Shown in pieces: positions 7,471 to 13,459 of a stretch of 40,714 nucleotides of DNA. Both the position numbers and the translations under genes were made by a program. This stretch comes from a virus: IMG/VR virus record IMGVR_UViG_3300047408_000298, positions 1-40,714 of that record; one strand, written 5' to 3'. Position 1 is the first letter of the stretch. The number at the start of each line of letters is the position of its first letter. The notes below the pieces were generated by a model. That model searched no databases and was not told the DNA's origin. It saw only the letters and a list, made by a program, of their open reading frames with translations.

Positions 7471-7845
7471 ATGCAGCTTGCTTTGATCATCCCGGTCACC
7501 GGGAACTATCCCGATCAAGGGTTGCCGGGCGGCTGGCCCGGCCATCCGAGTCAAGGGTTGCCCGGTTATCCCGGCCATCCGGGCCATGGGTTGCCGGGCG
7601 GACCCGGCCATCCCGATCAAGGGTTGCCGGGCGGCGGCCAGCCGTCGCATCCCATCGCCTTGCCGCCTGGACAACCTTATCCGCCAGCGCCGGCCCATCC
7701 GATCGTGCCGCCCGATCCGCAGGGCGGTACGATCTGGCCGCCCTTGCCTCCGGGCAGCAACATCCCGCCGGGTAAGGCGCTGGTCGTGATTTGGGCGAGC
7801 GACGGTAAGCATTACGGGGTTCTCGACATCCCGCAGCCGAAATAA
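7471..7845 (+). CDS. Collagen-like Pro/Gly-rich repeat protein, 124 aa
   Basis: After a short hydrophobic start (MQLALIIPVTGNYPDQ) come repeats of the type GLPGG-PGHP-xQ at about 10-16 residue spacing, then a proline-rich stretch, and a folded-looking C-terminus (GKALVVIWASDGKHYGVLD). Proteins with PDQGLP-type repeats occur in alphaproteobacterial phages without known function; binding to a surface or partner protein is conceivable. The start is ATG 7471 with AAAGGAG upstream. A strong terminator begins at its stop codon, so it closes the early operon. Confidence 0.65.
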   Translation: MQLALIIPVTGNYPDQGLPGGWPGHPSQGLPGYPGHPGHGLPGGPGHPDQGLPGGGQPSHPIALPPGQPYPPAPAHPIVPPDPQGGTIWPPLPPGSNIPPGKALVVIWASDGKHYGVLDIPQPK

Positions 7846-7872
7846 AGGGGCGCGCGTCCGCGCGCCCCTTTT
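7844..7872 (+). terminator. Rho-independent terminator of the early operon
   Basis: A perfect 13-bp stem (AAAGGGGCGCGCG paired with CGCGCGCCCCTTT), a 2-base loop and a short T-run. It overlaps the stop codon of the collagen-like gene. The flanking A and T tracts would let it act on both strands. Confidence 0.85.
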
Positions 7873-7881
7873 AGATGCGGG

Positions 7882-7910
7882 GGCCGCGTGGATCAGATCG
7901 TCACGCGGCC
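7882..7910. repeat. 9-bp perfect inverted repeat
   Basis: GGCCGCGTG and CACGCGGCC are separated by 11 bases, just after the early terminator. There is no T-run after it. It could be a second hairpin that protects the message end, or an operator; nothing else distinguishes these. Confidence 0.5.
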
Positions 7911-7941
7911 TCCTTTCACTTTTCAGGAAAGCGACAAGTCT

Positions 7942-8098
7942 ATGGAAAAGACCGCAGGCGGACAAAAAGCTCTTTCTCGCGGTCACGCGCGCCTATTGTG
8001 ACGCGATCGAACGCGGCGACATCGAGATGCCGGAACAGATCGCGGAATTGCCGCTCGGGCACGGCAAGTTCGTGCGGATGTTCGTGATTCAGGAATAG
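7942..8098 (+). pseudogene. Small early-type protein broken by a frameshift at an A5 run
   Basis: From ATG 7942 the frame reads MEKTAGGQK. After the A5 run at 7964-7968 the coherent protein continues in the +1 frame as LFLAVTRAYCDAIERGDIEM and on to GKFVRMFVIQE with TAG at 8096. Removing one A restores a single 51-residue helical protein. The frameshift may be a sequencing error, a true mutation, or programmed slippage on the A-run. Downstream residues look like real coding sequence and have no good start of their own. Confidence 0.5.
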
Positions 8099-8107
8099 CG
8101 GACCCCC

Positions 8108-8138
8108 TTGACAGAGTGGGGCGAACCGTGGCGCTCCT
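8108..8138 (+). promoter_or_regulatory. Promoter-like motif, copy 1 (TTGACAG-N13-GTGGCGCTCCT)
   Basis: TTGACAG at 8108-8114, exactly 13 bases, then GTGGCGCTCCT at 8128-8138. The same 18 fixed bases with the same spacing occur at 18525 and 38419. A hairpin with CTCC/GGAG stem follows at about 8140-8165. Unlike the other copies, this one has no convincing gene after it; a terminator stands about 65 bp further on. Confidence 0.65.
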
Positions 8139-8202
8139 GACCCTGCTCCCCTCGGAGTACAGGTGTCGCCCCAATTTTTCCCCTCCTCCCTAGATGCCTG
8201 TG

Positions 8203-8249
8203 GAAGGCCCCCGGAACTGGTTGCGCTTTTCAGGGGGCCTTCGTTTTTT
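8203..8249 (+). terminator. Strong rho-independent terminator after motif copy 1
   Basis: The stem GAAGGCCCCC (8203-8212) pairs with GGGGGCCTTC (8233-8242) around a 20-base loop and is followed by GTTTTTT. A transcript starting at the promoter-like motif at 8108-8138 would be roughly 100 nt long and end here, so the pair could encode a small RNA or form an attenuator. Confidence 0.85.
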
Positions 8250-8270
8250 CAGGTCAGATGATCTTCGACG

Positions 8271-8606
8271 TCATTGATCTATGGTGACGTGGCAAGGATT
8301 CGATCGCCCGCCGCACGGGCCGGCGTCATAGGGCACATATCGAGAGTCGCGCATAAACTTTTCGATGATCTTCTGCCGTTCGCTCTCGGGGAAAGGTGCA
8401 GGCGTGTATTCGGGCATAGGCTCGCCAAAACGCGGGTGCGGCATCCGCGGCACGGATTCGGGTTGTTCAAAGGTGCGCTCAGCAACAAATTCGCAGCATG
8501 TGGCGCGATATGGGGTGGCGTGCGGAGGTTTGGACGGGGTGAGCGCGGCGAAAACGACAAGCACAGGCAGGGCGGCGAGCACCATAACGATGATAACGAT
8601 ACGCAT
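8271..8606 (-). CDS. Small secreted or membrane-anchored protein, 111 aa
   Basis: The first 22 residues (MRIVIIVMVLAALPVLVVFA) form a signal peptide or membrane anchor; the rest is polar and proline-rich, with Cys pairs (ATCCEF, PCGGRSNPC) that could form disulphides in the periplasm. Residues about 39-54 (EFVAERTFEQPESVPR) closely match the N-terminus of the internal virion protein at 31630 (EFVSEQTFEQPDYVPR). The start ATG 8606 has AGGAG 7 nt upstream. No family recognised; a lysis, exclusion or envelope role is possible. It is convergent with the plus-strand terminator at 8203. Confidence 0.65.
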   Translation of the reverse strand: MRIVIIVMVLAALPVLVVFAALTPSKPPHATPYRATCCEFVAERTFEQPESVPRMPHPRFGEPMPEYTPAPFPESERQKIIEKFMRDSRYVPYDAGPCGGRSNPCHVTIDQ

Positions 8607-8733
8607 ACGGAAGACTCCTTAGAAAAGGAAAAGGGTGGCGGGTTGCGCGCCCCCCGCTCCTGTGTTAGCGGGTCTTGGTCTTGACCGTCTTGGCCGGATA
8701 GGACGGTTTCTTGTGAGCGCGTTGCGCCGGGCG

Positions 8734-8919
8734 TTATACTTTCTTGCTCAGGGCGAATTTAGCGTAGCTCAGGGCAGCATTGAACTTATGTGCCTGATCC
8801 ATGAGCGATGTCCCGCCATATTGCAGGTCAGAGATTTCCTGAAGGCAGAGCCTAAGACGATCAATCTCCCAGCGCAATTCGCGCTGCATGCAGTGATCGA
8901 CTAGGCAATTCTCAATCAC
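8734..8919 (-). CDS. Hypothetical protein, 61 aa
   Basis: A small helical protein with several Cys residues (MIENCLVDHCMQRELRWEID), starting at GTG 8919 with AGGAGG 10 nt upstream. After its TAA the same frame stays open for 22 more codons (8665-8733), giving a basic tail (AHKKPSYPAKTVKTKTR) that resembles the C-terminus of the HTH protein at 11941 (ARKKPSAPTKTAKG). This suggests a recombination remnant or a stop gained within a longer gene. Function unknown. Confidence 0.5.
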   Translation of the reverse strand: MIENCLVDHCMQRELRWEIDRLRLCLQEISDLQYGGTSLMDQAHKFNAALSYAKFALSKKV

Positions 8920-8933
8920 GGTCGGGGCGCCTC

Positions 8934-9377
8934 CTAGATAGTTCCCGGCTTCATCGCACCTGGCCGGGGCAGGCTTGAAAGTGGTGGTTGCGAAACACCA
9001 GCGCGATTCTGTCTCCCCACGGGGATTGGCTGCTGCGCGGCGGTTCCTAGGCCGCCACTTATCCTACACGCCGCATCGATAGCCGGATTGCCCGATGGAA
9101 GCGGCGACGCAAGGCTTCGTCCCGGATAGGGCGCAGCAATACCATTTTTGACCAAGGCGCGGACCTGGGCAATGGCCACATCAATCCACGGTTGGCCAGC
9201 TTGGCGTTGGGCGCGGAAATCCTTGAATGTGGATGGCCATTTGGTTCGAGATGATATCTCGGAATTGCCATAGCATTCCGTCATGCGCGCCTCGTGTAGG
9301 AGGCCACCGATCTGGAACAGGGTTTCGTCGCTAATCTCCACGGCGGGCATCCTCTGTCTATTCGCGCGGTGTGCCAT
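8934..9377 (-). CDS. Hypothetical protein, 147 aa
   Basis: No family recognised. The N-terminal 80 residues look folded (AVEISDETLFQIGGLLHEAR, then PWIDVAIAQVRALVKNG); the C-terminal 60 residues are low-complexity, rich in Pro, Ser and Gln. I chose ATG 9377 because it overlaps the stop of the Acb2/Tad1-like gene (TGATG); an upstream in-frame ATG at 9410 would lie inside that gene. The two genes are probably translated from one message. Confidence 0.55.
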   Translation of the reverse strand: MAHRANRQRMPAVEISDETLFQIGGLLHEARMTECYGNSEISSRTKWPSTFKDFRAQRQAGQPWIDVAIAQVRALVKNGIAAPYPGRSLASPLPSGNPAIDAACRISGGLGTAAQQPIPVGRQNRAGVSQPPLSSLPRPGAMKPGTI

Positions 9378-9574
9378 CAGGAAGCCGCGTGATGGCCACA
9401 TTTCGCCCACATGGCATTCGAGCGATGGGCGCGGATCACGAAGGTTTTGTCCGGGCCTTCGGGCAGCTCGGCATCGAGAATATCGTTGTAAGCCTTGGCC
9501 GCAGCGCGCACGCGGGCCATCTTGGCAATCTGATCTTCGGTCGGTTTCAGGTATTCATATGTCGAAGCGTGCAT
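9377..9574 (-). CDS. Acb2/Tad1-like hairpin-domain protein (candidate anti-defence)
   Basis: 65 residues in the pattern of the Acb2/Tad1 hairpin domain (DUF7681-type): a short polar start (YEYLKPTEDQIAKM), a first helix (ARVRAAAKAYNDILDAEL), the signature PEGPDKTFVIRAHRSNAMWA, and a short end. Acb2 and Tad1 proteins are phage sponges for cyclic nucleotide or cyclic ADP-ribose signals of CBASS and Thoeris defence. The assignment is from memory of the motif; many relatives are untested. The start ATG 9574 has GGAG 6 nt upstream; longer in-frame starts at 9586 and 9595 are possible. It is divergent from the gene at 9638. Confidence 0.55.
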   Translation of the reverse strand: MHASTYEYLKPTEDQIAKMARVRAAAKAYNDILDAELPEGPDKTFVIRAHRSNAMWAKCGHHAAS

Positions 9575-9600
9575 CTGTTTCTCCATGACTCTCATTGCCG

Positions 9601-9638
9601 TTGACACTACCGCCGATCTACTGGTAATGCAAGTGTCA
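9601..9638 (+). promoter_or_regulatory. Promoter with inverted repeat, probable leaderless start
   Basis: TTGACA at 9601-9606, 17 bp, then GTAATG at 9624-9629 as -10; the start codon at 9638 is only 8 bp further, so the message would be leaderless or nearly so. The arms TGACACT (9602-9608) and AGTGTCA (9632-9638) form a dyad spanning the promoter and could be an operator for a self-regulating protein. The region also separates the divergent gene starting at 9574. Confidence 0.6.
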
Positions 9639-10210
9639 TGGAGAAAGGTTTCTGCGCCGATATCCCGTTCCTTAAGGCGTCCGAGCAAGAAGCGGCGCTC
9701 GTAGGCGCTGGCGTGAAAGCTGTGGAAATCTATATCGATGGGCGCGGCGCGCAGAATTGGGACATGCTGCTCGTGGCGTTCAAGATGCGCCGCGATAAGG
9801 TCAAGCAACTCTCGATCTGGGGCACGCTCCGGGTTCTCGGTGACAGCCGCAAGCTAATCACGAGTCGGATCAAGGAGTTGCACGATGCCGGGATTGTCGT
9901 GATCGACCGCGAAAGCAAATTGCGCAGCGATAAGGACGGCGTGGCGATGCTCGACGCAGCCCAGGCCAAGATTCAGGGATCGGCCAAAGTCAGGAATGAC
10001 CGCAAGTTCGCCCAGAAGATTGCCGCCAAGGGCGGGAAGGGAAAGCTCGACTCCATGCGCAAGAAGCGGATGCCCGAAGAGATTGCGCGCCCTATATGGC
10101 AGTGTGAGAAGCTGACGGCCAAAGAGCGGATTGCGCTGCTCAACCCGCCCGGCTTCTTCGAAGGCAAGTGGACCGAGGCGAGCGCGTACCGCCATCTCGG
10201 CAAGAAATAG
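9638..10210 (+). CDS. Derived serine-resolvase-like protein without catalytic Ser
   Basis: 190 residues. The first 110 follow the strand/helix order of a resolvase N-terminal domain: ADIPFLKASEQEAALVGAG corresponds to ARVSTxxQxxxLxxAG, then VEIYIDGRG, then KQLSIWGTLRVLGDSRKLI like the VVWRLDRLGRS helix, then LHDAGIVVID. The catalytic Ser position reads as Pro/Phe, so recombinase activity is unlikely. A basic middle and a C-terminal HTH-like tail (KWTEASAYRHLGKK) suggest DNA binding. A dyad overlaps its promoter, which would suit an autoregulator. The family link is by eye. Confidence 0.55.
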   Translation: MEKGFCADIPFLKASEQEAALVGAGVKAVEIYIDGRGAQNWDMLLVAFKMRRDKVKQLSIWGTLRVLGDSRKLITSRIKELHDAGIVVIDRESKLRSDKDGVAMLDAAQAKIQGSAKVRNDRKFAQKIAAKGGKGKLDSMRKKRMPEEIARPIWQCEKLTAKERIALLNPPGFFEGKWTEASAYRHLGKK

Positions 10211-10222
10211 GAGACGAGCGCG

Positions 10223-10399
10223 ATGCTAGCTGCGCCGACATGTGCCTTCTGTGGTCGAGAAATCCCGCTAACAGAAATGGCGACCGAGTTCATGTGCGGT
10301 GATCGGCTGCAACATCTCAGTCTGTGCTGTGAGCGGTGCCGTCACATGGTGACCAAGGAGCCGCCGTTTCAACCAATCAGTGCTTCGGCAGAGAATTGA
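10223..10399 (+). CDS. Small zinc-finger-like protein, 58 aa
   Basis: Starts at ATG 10223 with GGAG upstream. The cysteines are spaced as two CxxC pairs (PTCAFCGREI and LCCERCRHM) with an additional Cys at FMCGD, consistent with one zinc ribbon. Function unknown; it is followed after 7 nt by the next gene in a tight operon of small genes that ends with the cytosine methyltransferase. Confidence 0.55.
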   Translation: MLAAPTCAFCGREIPLTEMATEFMCGDRLQHLSLCCERCRHMVTKEPPFQPISASAEN

Positions 10400-10406
10400 G
10401 GAGCAC

Positions 10407-10646
10407 ATGACCGACGCCGAAATTGCCGAGTTCTGCGGCTTCAAGCCGACCGACAATCAGGAAGCGGTCGCGCGCTACATCGCCGGGCTGTCACCGGCGC
10501 ATCGCGCTCTGTTCGACAGCATGAAGCAGGTCGAGATGTGGGACGCGACCGGCGGGCTCGTGCCGTTGCCGGAAGGCGTCATCCTCTGCGGGCCGAAACA
10601 GGTTCGAGCGGGGCGTCGTCGTGCCGTTGCTCGGAAGAAGGATTGA
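10407..10646 (+). CDS. Hypothetical protein, 79 aa
   Basis: A small protein with a helical N-terminal half (MTDAEIAEFCGFKPTDNQ, then ARYIAGLSPAHRALFD) and a basic C-terminus (RAGRRRAVARKKD). The start ATG 10407 has GAGGAG just upstream. No family recognised. It is second in the small-gene operon upstream of the methyltransferase. Confidence 0.55.
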   Translation: MTDAEIAEFCGFKPTDNQEAVARYIAGLSPAHRALFDSMKQVEMWDATGGLVPLPEGVILCGPKQVRAGRRRAVARKKD

Positions 10647-10654
10647 GGAGCGCC

Positions 10655-10834
10655 ATGAATTCACACGAGAAGATTATCGCTGGGGTCAAGGCGCTGTGTG
10701 ATCTGGAGCATGAAGACCTGTGCGCCTACCCAGATTGTACTTGCAGTCGAACGATGAGGGCCGAGTATCTTCAGAGCGCGAAGGCTGTGCTGCGGGCAAC
10801 CGATCCAATCAATGCCTTAGACTATAAGTGGTGA
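10655..10834 (+). CDS. Hypothetical Cys-containing protein, 59 aa
   Basis: Starts at ATG 10655 with GAGGAG upstream, 8 nt after the previous stop. It has three or four Cys in a short stretch (LCDLEHEDLCAYPDCTCS), possibly metal-binding, and a helical end. No family recognised. Confidence 0.5.
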   Translation: MNSHEKIIAGVKALCDLEHEDLCAYPDCTCSRTMRAEYLQSAKAVLRATDPINALDYKW

Positions 10835-10838
10835 GCAG

Positions 10839-11015
10839 ATGAAACTCGAAATCCGCTACCACAATGCGATGCCTGGGTGGGCGAAGCTTGTCGGCTTGAA
10901 AGTCAAAGCCATTCCCGAATGCGAGGGCGGCGGATTCATGATCGAGAAGGTGCAGGCTGAAAAGATCGTGGCCGCGCTTGAGAAGGCGTGGATGTATGAC
11001 GGCATATCCAAGTGA
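10839..11015 (+). CDS. Hypothetical protein, 58 aa
   Basis: A small alpha/beta protein (MKLEIRYHNAMPGWAKLVGL, then GGGFMIEKVQAEKIVAALEK) starting 4 nt after the previous stop and ending with a TGA that overlaps the methyltransferase ATG (TGATG at 11013-11017). The close packing supports translation. No family recognised. Confidence 0.5.
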   Translation: MKLEIRYHNAMPGWAKLVGLKVKAIPECEGGGFMIEKVQAEKIVAALEKAWMYDGISK

Positions 11016-11671
11016 TGAACCAGACAATGCCTCGCGCACTCGACCTCTTCTGCGGCGCCGGCGGAGCAGCAATGGGTCTACATCGCGCCGGGTTTACTGT
11101 CACTGGCGTCGATATCGAATATCAGCCCAACTATCCGTTCGAATTTATCAAGGGCGACGCTACCGATCTTCGTATTGAGTGGCGCCGGTATGACTTCATT
11201 TGGGCGAGCCCGCCATGCCAGGCTTACACGAACGCGCAACGCATCCGCGGGAATGAACACCCTGATTTTATCGCGAGCACACGAGAGTGGCTTCAGCGCA
11301 TTTGGTATGCGACTGGCGCTCCGTGGTGCATTGAAAATGTTGTCGGTGCGCCGCTGAACAATCCCATCCTTTTGTGCGGAACGATGTTCGGGCTTCGCAC
11401 CTATCGGCACCGCCTCTTCGAATGCAGCTTCCCAATCACAGCGCCGCAGCATGGGCCGCATATGGCGCGCAATCAGAAGATGGGCCGTCCTGTCAAAGAC
11501 GGCGAATACATGCACGTCGTCGGCAACTTCTCTGGCGCGCGTCTAGCGCGTGAAATCATGGGCATAGACTGGATGACACGCGACGAACTGCGCGAAGCTA
11601 TTCCGCCTGCCTATTCCGAATTCATTGGGCGCGCGGCGCTCAAACATTGCCGCAGTTCAATTGCGGCTTAG
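11015..11671 (+). CDS. Orphan C5 cytosine DNA methyltransferase
   Basis: 218 residues with the motif order of Dcm-type enzymes: motif I DLFCGAGGAAMGLHRAGF (SAM binding, 10-27), motif II GVDIEYQP, motif IV ASPPCQAYT with the catalytic Cys at 68, motif VI ENV (108-110), motif VIII RHRLFE, and a C-terminal IPPAYSEFIG like motifs IX/X. The target-recognition region is very short, as in compact phage enzymes. No restriction endonuclease is adjacent, so it probably protects phage DNA from host restriction or marks it for regulation. The start is ATG 11015; a GTG at 11012 would add one residue. Confidence 0.85.
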   Translation: MNQTMPRALDLFCGAGGAAMGLHRAGFTVTGVDIEYQPNYPFEFIKGDATDLRIEWRRYDFIWASPPCQAYTNAQRIRGNEHPDFIASTREWLQRIWYATGAPWCIENVVGAPLNNPILLCGTMFGLRTYRHRLFECSFPITAPQHGPHMARNQKMGRPVKDGEYMHVVGNFSGARLAREIMGIDWMTRDELREAIPPAYSEFIGRAALKHCRSSIAA

Positions 11672-11760
11672 TAGGGAAGACGAGCCGATGGGCGCCGACA
11701 AAGTATTTCGCATCCTCTGGCGCAGTTACCGAGATGCCGAACAGTGGCATTGGACATCGA

Positions 11761-11886
11761 CTAGCCGGAAGACCCGGCGAGCCCGGTTGGAAGCGCCGCA
11801 TAAAGCGCGTGTTCGAGGGTGTTTCCGATCCAAAGGACAACAAGCACTAGGCCGATAGTGGCGAGCACCATAAGAGTCGTTTTCAT
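11761..11886 (-). CDS. Tiny single-span membrane protein, 41 aa
   Basis: Reads MKTTLMVLATIGLVLVVLWI followed by a short amphipathic tail. One transmembrane helix occupies residues about 5-21. GGAG stands 8 nt upstream of ATG 11886. It is the last gene of the leftward small-gene operon. A holin or membrane-stress role is possible but not shown. A competing plus-strand frame over the same bases is less convincing. Confidence 0.55.
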   Translation of the reverse strand: MKTTLMVLATIGLVLVVLWIGNTLEHALYAALPTGLAGSSG

Positions 11887-11940
11887 TTCTGATACTCCAA
11901 AGGGAAAAAGGCGACGGCGTTTCTGTCGGGTTTATTTGGT

Positions 11941-12213
11941 CTACCCTTTGGCCGTCTTGGTCGGGGCGGACGGTTTCTTGCGAGCCGTTGCATGTTCACC
12001 GATCGGCGGCAGTCCGGCGGCGAGCGCGGCGCAGGCGAGCGCGACGGTGCGCGGAATAACGATGTCGGTTGTTTTCGCGGGGTCGCCGGCGACGGGTTTT
12101 TCGCCTGCCTCGTAAAGGATAATCATCCGGCGAGAGAGGCCAAGCGCCGCGGCGGCCGCGGTGTAGGAATATCCCATGGCCTTGCGCCAGGCGGCGAAAT
12201 CGCGCGCGGTCAT
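11941..12213 (-). CDS. HTH protein with basic tail, 90 aa
   Basis: The N-terminal 40 residues form an XRE-like HTH (FAAWRKAMGYSYTAAAAALG followed by LSRRMIILYEAGEKP). The C-terminus is basic (ARKKPSAPTKTAKG). It is coupled to the upstream HTH gene by ATGA overlap at 12210-12213, so the two regulators may act as a pair, perhaps a heteromer. DNA target unknown. Confidence 0.7.
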   Translation of the reverse strand: MTARDFAAWRKAMGYSYTAAAAALGLSRRMIILYEAGEKPVAGDPAKTTDIVIPRTVALACAALAAGLPPIGEHATARKKPSAPTKTAKG

Positions 12214-12443
12214 GGGCGGGCGCTTTCAAGCTCCAAAGCGAGGGCGAGAAGCTTGTCGCCGCGGGCGCGCGCGAGCGCGGCAATCTCGAGCCATATGCCA
12301 GCCGGAATGGGATAAGAACCGGCCGCCCAACGCTGCAAGGTGCGCAAGGCGATGCCCAATTCGCGCGCAAGTTCGGATTGCCAGAGAGGCCCAAAAAGGG
12401 CCTCGCCGGCATGGCGCAGGGTGTCAGAGTCGCGGGCCTTCAT
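12210..12443 (-). CDS. HTH regulator, 77 aa
   Basis: Residues about 15-50 match the phage-type HTH seen in small regulators (GPLWQSELARELGIALRTLQ followed by RWAAGSYPIPAGIW). It starts at ATG 12443; the upstream sequence holds a shortened copy of the repeated leader (CCGCATCACTC). The stop overlaps the start of the next HTH gene. Probably a transcription regulator of the early region. Confidence 0.7.
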   Translation of the reverse strand: MKARDSDTLRHAGEALFGPLWQSELARELGIALRTLQRWAAGSYPIPAGIWLEIAALARARGDKLLALALELESARP

Positions 12444-12545
12444 CGGGCGCCTTTTTTTCTGAGTGATGCGGATGGCGCAGACTTACGCCATGGGGAAGCC
12501 GTGGCGCAAGGGTGCGACATGGGCCGCACCCTTGCGCTCTCGCGT

Positions 12546-13160
12546 TCAATGTCCCCAGCCGGATGCTGTTCTTGACGCGGCGTCGCCGATCACGACGCCG
12601 GCGACACGCTGTCCCCATGGCGACGCGGTGCGCACGTTGTCAATTCTGATGCGGTCTTGAATCAATCTGCGGATCGGTAGCCCGCGGTCGTCGCCGTCAT
12701 AGCGCGGGCTTAAGAACGCGCCGGATTGGGGCACGCAGCGCTCTGTGCCGTAGCCATTGTCAACGCCGGCGCTTTGAATCTCGCGTAGGATGGCATGTTT
12801 GCCCTTGATTTCAGTTACTTCAAAAAATTCCACGTTGGTTTGATCGTATCCCCAACAGGTCCGGTAGATGTCGCCGACCTTGGCTGTATGGACAAACGAT
12901 TTGCGCTTTTCGCGGGATTCGGTGCGATAGGTTTCACGCGCGCGTACATTTTGGAAGTAATCGCGCACCGCATTTTCGCGGCTAAGCTCGTTTCTGTATG
13001 TGTAATGAAAGGCCGGTTTGTCTGCCTTGCCAGCAAACGCAACGCAGCCAAGCCGGCCCTTGGCTGTCGTGTAAAGATAAGCAACTGCGGTAGAGAGTTT
13101 GTCAGCCACTTTCACGGCGCCCTTCGGAATGTAAAACTCGCGAGGAAATCGGTTTTTCAT
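12546..13160 (-). CDS. Conserved phage/plasmid protein of unknown function, 204 aa
   Basis: Belongs by eye to a conserved family seen in phages and plasmids of Proteobacteria. The N-terminal part has a basic/aromatic stretch (NRFPREFYIPKGAVKVADKL, then KADKPAFHYTYRN). A charged helix follows (RETYRTESREKRKSFVH), and then a small beta barrel typical of the family (VGDIYRTCWGYDQTNVEFFE, then GKHAILREI). No catalytic motif is visible. The start overlaps the preceding 68-aa gene's stop (ATGA), implying coupling. Confidence 0.65.
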   Translation of the reverse strand: MKNRFPREFYIPKGAVKVADKLSTAVAYLYTTAKGRLGCVAFAGKADKPAFHYTYRNELSRENAVRDYFQNVRARETYRTESREKRKSFVHTAKVGDIYRTCWGYDQTNVEFFEVTEIKGKHAILREIQSAGVDNGYGTERCVPQSGAFLSPRYDGDDRGLPIRRLIQDRIRIDNVRTASPWGQRVAGVVIGDAASRTASGWGH

Positions 13161-13363
13161 GCGGCACCTGTCAGAATATCAACATACTTGCGCAGACCGG
13201 CGGCGAGGGCCGCATCATCCGCGCCGGCGGTTATTAGGGCCTCGCCTGCTTTCCAAACCTTGGGCAAGTCCATAATGGGAATCTGGATATTGCAGCACGT
13301 CGCTTTGAACGCGCGATTTATGCGAGCATCCGTTTCGCGTTCGGTCTTCGTCTTTTTGGCCAT
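13157..13363 (-). CDS. Hypothetical protein, 68 aa
   Basis: A small basic-then-helical protein (MAKKTKTERETDARINRAFK, then KVWKAGEALITAGADDAAL). ATG 13363 stands directly after leader repeat R1, whose AAGGAG provides the ribosome-binding site; longer readings of the frame would be inside the leader. It ends in ATGA overlap with the 204-aa gene. No family recognised. Confidence 0.6.
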   Translation of the reverse strand: MAKKTKTERETDARINRAFKATCCNIQIPIMDLPKVWKAGEALITAGADDAALAAGLRKYVDILTGAA

Positions 13364-13459
13364 GTTCGGACTCCTTTCCGAGTGATGCGGTCTTGACCGC
13401 GTGGCGCAGGATTGCACCGGAAGGGGCGCCGATTGGGATCGGCGCCCTAACCGCTGAAA
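13361..13459 (-). repeat. Leader repeat R1 (upstream of 68-aa gene)
   Basis: On the minus strand: TTTCAGCGGTTA, a GGCGCCGAT/ATCGGCGCC hairpin, GGTGCAATCCTGCGCC, the dyad GCGGTC-AA-GACCGC, CATCACTCGG, then AAGGAG and the ATG. It starts at the previous gene's stop, so it acts as intergenic hairpin plus translation start signal. Confidence 0.8.

Noticed and set aside
8163-8261. GTG-started 32-residue frame after motif copy 1
   Set aside because: It runs through the terminator stem and has an unremarkable composition; a non-coding RNA is a simpler reading.
11688-11858. Plus-strand 56-codon frame (MGADKVFRILWRSYRDAEQW...)
   Set aside because: It has only a weak ribosome-binding site and overlaps the minus-strand membrane protein with a good one; I kept the latter but cannot fully exclude this frame.
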